Part shown: positions 4,912-6,691 of the stretch, piece by piece | How positions within the stretch are numbered: the stretch's first letter is position 1 | Layout: every line of letters begins with the position of its first letter | Translations under genes and position numbers: made by a program | Notes under the pieces: generated by a model | Database searches by the model: none | Told to the model about the DNA's origin: nothing | The model's input: only the letters and a program-made list of their open reading frames with translations | Source: Aquificota bacterium | GTDB lineage: Bacteria > Thermosulfidibacterota > Thermosulfidibacteria > Thermosulfidibacterales > B14-G1 | DNA length: 6,691 nt | Reading direction: 5' to 3' | Assembly (NCBI GenBank): GCA_003648675.1 | Contig: QMPS01000044.1 | Location: 1 to 6,691, forward strand

Positions 4912-5136
4912 CAAGAGATTGCAAGAGTCAGTGCCTGGCGGTTAGGCCTTCTTTGGAGCAACTTTTCGCAAAAGCTGGGAAAGACAAGAAGGCCAGGAAT
5001 GCTCTCATTTATCAGGCCGTCAACGACTATGGATACACGCTAAGAGAGGTGGGGGAATTTCTCGGGCTGCACTATTCAACAGTCAGCAAGGCCTTCAGAA
5101 AGGCCAGAGAAATTGCCAAATTCAAGACCTGCCCCC
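4856..5136. mobile_element. Internally deleted RAYT/IS200-like element with inverted ends
   Basis: The left end 4856-4884 and the reverse complement of the right end 5109-5136 match at 23 of 29 aligned positions with one gap. Both begin GGGG, share TCTTGAATTT, and continue with GG-y-AATTT. Between them lies only the C-terminal helix-turn-helix of a RAYT-type transposase; the catalytic HUH/Tyr part is missing, so the 281-bp unit cannot move by itself. The right end is also coding for the transposase C-terminus. No target-site duplication is obvious. Single-strand transposases of this class normally recognise subterminal hairpins rather than terminal inverted repeats, so the paired ends are noteworthy. 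They could equally be two copies of a REP-like sequence in inverted orientation. Confidence 0.6.
4908..4927. repeat. Perfect 10-bp tandem duplication
   Basis: ATTGCAAGAG occurs twice in direct succession (4908-4917, 4918-4927). It overlaps the end of the third copy of the 25-bp repeat and lies just before the point (about 4944) where homology to the transposase begins. It may mark the deletion junction that removed the transposase body. Confidence 0.7.
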
Positions 5137-5162
5137 CTCGCACTCTCCAAGGCCATGGTTGA
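4944..5162 (+). pseudogene. C-terminal remnant of a REP-associated tyrosine transposase (RAYT)
   Basis: The frame reads RPSLEQLF from 4944, then KARNALIYQAVNDYGYTLRE and VGEFLGLHYSTVSKAFRKA, ending KFKTCPPRTLQGHG. The RPSLE-LF lead-in, the YGYT-L-E phrase and the G-LGLHYSTVSK helix-turn-helix (about 5037-5099) are, from family knowledge, the C-terminal end of IS200-like RAYT transposases. The N-terminal HUH domain with its catalytic tyrosine is absent. The frame upstream runs into unrelated repeat DNA and a stop at 4878. There is no ATG; a TTG at 4953 could start a 69-aa peptide but has no clear Shine-Dalgarno. A stand-alone small DNA-binding protein is the alternative, but I think it is a relic. 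The last codons coincide with the right inverted end of the element. Confidence 0.75.
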
Positions 5163-5195
5163 AGAGAACCCACCCTTTGGTCTAATCTCCAATCC

Positions 5196-5939
5196 ATGGC
5201 CAAGGAGATCATCAGACAACTTAAACTCTACCTGGAGTTCCTCCAGGAGATGGGGGTGGAGTATCTACCCCGGACTCAAAGCCGAGAGAAGCCCAGGCCC
5301 CCTGCTACTGCTCACCAGCAAAGGGTGGAGAAGAAGCCTCCACCCTCCCGTGCCGAGCTCACCGCTCCATCTCCCCAAGCCAACCCCCAGCTGGAGGCCG
5401 TAAGGGCCGAGATGGGAGATTGCAAGAGATGCCCCCTCTGGAAGGAGCGAAAAACCCTGGTCTTTGGCGAGGGCAACCCCTGGGCAAGGCTCATGTTCGT
5501 GGGAGAAGCCCCGGGTCGGGAGGAAGACCTTCAGGGCAGGCCCTTCGTCGGTCAAGCAGGCAAGCTCCTCGATCAGTTTCTACAAACCATAGGCCTGTCC
5601 CGGGAGGACGTATATATCGCCAACATTCTCAAATGTAGACCCCCAGGCAACAGGACACCTCAACCCCACGAGATAGAACAGTGCTTCCCCTTCCTCTTAA
5701 AACAAATCCAAGCCATTAAACCCAGGATCATCTGCTGCCTGGGAGGAGTGGCCGCTCAGTCCCTCGTGCGGCAGAGAGTAGCCATCACCCGCCTTCGAGG
5801 CCAGTTCATTCCCTGGCGGTGGGGTATCGAGCTTTTCCTCACCTTCCATCCTGCCTATCTCTTGAGGAACCCGGGTCAGAAGAAGAATGCCATGCAGGAC
5901 TTCCTAAAAGTGAAAGAGAAGCTAGAGGGTTTAGGATGA
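5196..5939 (+). CDS. udg: Uracil-DNA glycosylase, family 4 (Fe-S)
   Basis: Removes uracil from DNA, starting base-excision repair of deaminated cytosine. 247 aa. The 4Fe-4S ligands are C76 and C79 (CKRC), C147 (CRPPGNR) and C163, with the 16-residue spacing of the last two as in family 4. Active-site motif 1 is GEAPGREED (103-111) and motif 2 is HPAYLLR (218-224). The DLQGRPFVGQAGKLL run is the family signature. An N-terminal helix (EIIRQLKLYLEFLQEMGVEY) and a Pro-rich linker (about 31-62) precede the catalytic domain, as in many anaerobe homologues. ATG 5196 is the first in-frame start after the stop at 5160, but I see no Shine-Dalgarno, and the RAYT relic ends only 60 nt upstream. The native promoter or leader may have been altered by that insertion. 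The stop overlaps the pyrF start (ATGA), so translation should be coupled. Confidence 0.94.
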   Translation: MAKEIIRQLKLYLEFLQEMGVEYLPRTQSREKPRPPATAHQQRVEKKPPPSRAELTAPSPQANPQLEAVRAEMGDCKRCPLWKERKTLVFGEGNPWARLMFVGEAPGREEDLQGRPFVGQAGKLLDQFLQTIGLSREDVYIANILKCRPPGNRTPQPHEIEQCFPFLLKQIQAIKPRIICCLGGVAAQSLVRQRVAITRLRGQFIPWRWGIELFLTFHPAYLLRNPGQKKNAMQDFLKVKEKLEGLG

Positions 5940-6628
5940 AAACCAACCCTCTCATCGTAGCTCTGGACACGGGGGACAAAGAGGTCCTCCAAGCCCTGGT
6001 GGAACATCTGGCCCCCGTAGTGGGAGCCTTCAAAGTGGGTGCCTACCCCTTCCTCCTCTTTGGTTGGGATCTGGTGGACTATGTTCACTCTCGGGGGTCC
6101 CGGGTCTTCCTAGATTTAAAGTTACACGATATCCCCACCACTGTAGCCAACGCTATAGAGGTGGTAGCCCGCAGAAGAGTTTTCATGGTCAATCTCCACA
6201 CCCTGGGAGGCAGAGAGATGATGGAAAGGGCTTCTCAGGTGGCTCGGGAACTCTCTCCCCGTCCTCTCCTTTTAGGAGTCACCGTCCTCACCAGCATGGA
6301 GACCGAGGACCTGGAAGAGGTAGGTATCCAGGGCCCCGTAGAACGCAGGGTCCTGGACCTGGCCCGACTAGCCCAACAGTCGGGACTGGACGGTGTGGTG
6401 GCCTCACCTCAAGAAGCCAAGGCAATAAAAGAGGCGCTGGGCAAGGAGTTTGTTATAGTCACTCCAGGGGTGAGACCCCCGGGCTCACCCCTCCACGACC
6501 AAAAAAGAGTGGCCACTCCCAGGGAAGCAGTAGTAGCCGGGGCCCATTATATCGTGGTAGGGCGGCCCATCTGCCAAGCCCCCAATCCCGCGGCCGTGGC
6601 CCGGGAGATCCTGGAAGAACTGAGATGA
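5936..6628 (+). CDS. pyrF: Orotidine 5'-phosphate decarboxylase
   Basis: Last step of de novo UMP synthesis (OMP to UMP plus CO2), cytoplasmic. 230 aa, the usual length for the short bacterial class. Active-site residues are all present: D11 in IVALDTGD, K33 in AFKVG, and the charged triad D60-K62-D65 in FLDLKLHDIPTTV. Substrate-binding parts include MVNLHTLGG, TPGVRP (176-181), DQKRVATP (188-195) and the phosphate-gripping VVGRPI (207-212). The ATG at 5936 overlaps the udg stop by ATGA. The same frame is open to 5819 inside udg, but those residues are not part of this protein. Pairing with udg puts uracil-nucleotide synthesis and uracil repair on one message. No other pyr genes are in the window. 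A heptad repeat array begins 7 nt after the stop. Confidence 0.96.
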   Translation: MKTNPLIVALDTGDKEVLQALVEHLAPVVGAFKVGAYPFLLFGWDLVDYVHSRGSRVFLDLKLHDIPTTVANAIEVVARRRVFMVNLHTLGGREMMERASQVARELSPRPLLLGVTVLTSMETEDLEEVGIQGPVERRVLDLARLAQQSGLDGVVASPQEAKAIKEALGKEFVIVTPGVRPPGSPLHDQKRVATPREAVVAGAHYIVVGRPICQAPNPAAVAREILEELR

Positions 6629-6635
6629 AAGGGCT

Positions 6636-6670
6636 GTTCAAAGTTCAATGTTCAAAGTTCAATGTTTTTT
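6636..6670. repeat. 7-bp tandem repeat array after pyrF
   Basis: Units follow in strict 7-nt register: GTTCAAA, GTTCAAT, GTTCAAA, GTTCAAT (6636-6663), so a 14-bp unit is repeated perfectly twice. GTTTTTT (6664-6670) then keeps the register and leads into a T-run and pyrimidine-rich DNA with CTCTGC twice. The array starts 7 nt after the pyrF stop and is cut off near the window edge. The unit has the same period, and the same GT start on its strand, as the GTAAGGC array at 932-959, although its sequence differs. No hairpin is needed to explain it. Confidence 0.8.
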
Positions 6671-6691
6671 TCTTCTACCTCTGCCTCTGCC

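Noticed and set aside
5819..5935. Upstream extension of the PyrF frame
   Set aside because: It overlaps the conserved HPAYLLR end of the uracil-DNA glycosylase in another frame; the ATG at 5936 gives the standard PyrF N-terminus.
6636..6663. CRISPR or attachment-site reading of the GTTCAAA array
   Set aside because: The units are 7 bp with no spacers, and there is no integrase or cas gene in the window; a simple tandem repeat explains it.

Overview
The window looks like chromosomal DNA of a bacterium with moderately GC-rich, AGG/AGA- and GGG-leaning codon use and a family-4 (iron-sulfur) uracil-DNA glycosylase. That profile is common in thermophilic or anaerobic bacteria, but I cannot name a phylum. 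Most genes are conserved housekeeping genes. Between them lie a toxin-antitoxin locus, an orphan antitoxin-like gene, a mobile-element relic and two arrays of 7-bp tandem repeats.

Layout. Reading leftward (minus strand) from about 4754: a YfcE-type phosphodiesterase (4754-4275) and, 7 nt later, the 16S rRNA m5C methyltransferase RsmB (4267-2936). There is then an island (about 1645-2935). After the island come ribulose-phosphate 3-epimerase Rpe (1644-964) and, 46 nt later, the N-terminal 305 codons of a translation elongation factor G (917 to the left edge). The island holds, on the plus strand, a Phd/YefM-type antitoxin (2256-2501) overlapping a PIN-domain toxin (2498-2890), and, divergently, a 64-aa antitoxin-like orphan gene (2084-1890). 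Back-to-back terminator-like hairpins (1688-1741) separate the orphan from rpe. The toxin-antitoxin pair has a recognisable promoter followed by two abutting palindromes that share a core, a good candidate for an autoregulatory operator.

Right part. Between yfcE and the rightward genes lies a 281-bp relic (4856-5136) bounded by inverted ends. It contains only the C-terminal helix-turn-helix of a REP-associated/IS200-like (RAYT) transposase, and the right inverted end is part of that reading frame. A 25-bp direct repeat occurs once inside and once outside its left end, with a diverged third copy next to the yfcE start. Then come a family-4 uracil-DNA glycosylase (5196-5939) and orotidine-5'-phosphate decarboxylase PyrF (5936-6628), which overlap by 4 bp (ATGA).

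How the parts fit. rpe (pentose phosphate), pyrF (UMP synthesis), udg (uracil removal from DNA), rsmB (rRNA modification) and EF-G (translation) are core functions. The accessory parts are the toxin-antitoxin locus, the orphan antitoxin-like gene, the RAYT relic and the heptad arrays. The heptad arrays lie in the rpe-fusA gap and just after pyrF. I see no tRNA, rRNA or CRISPR array.
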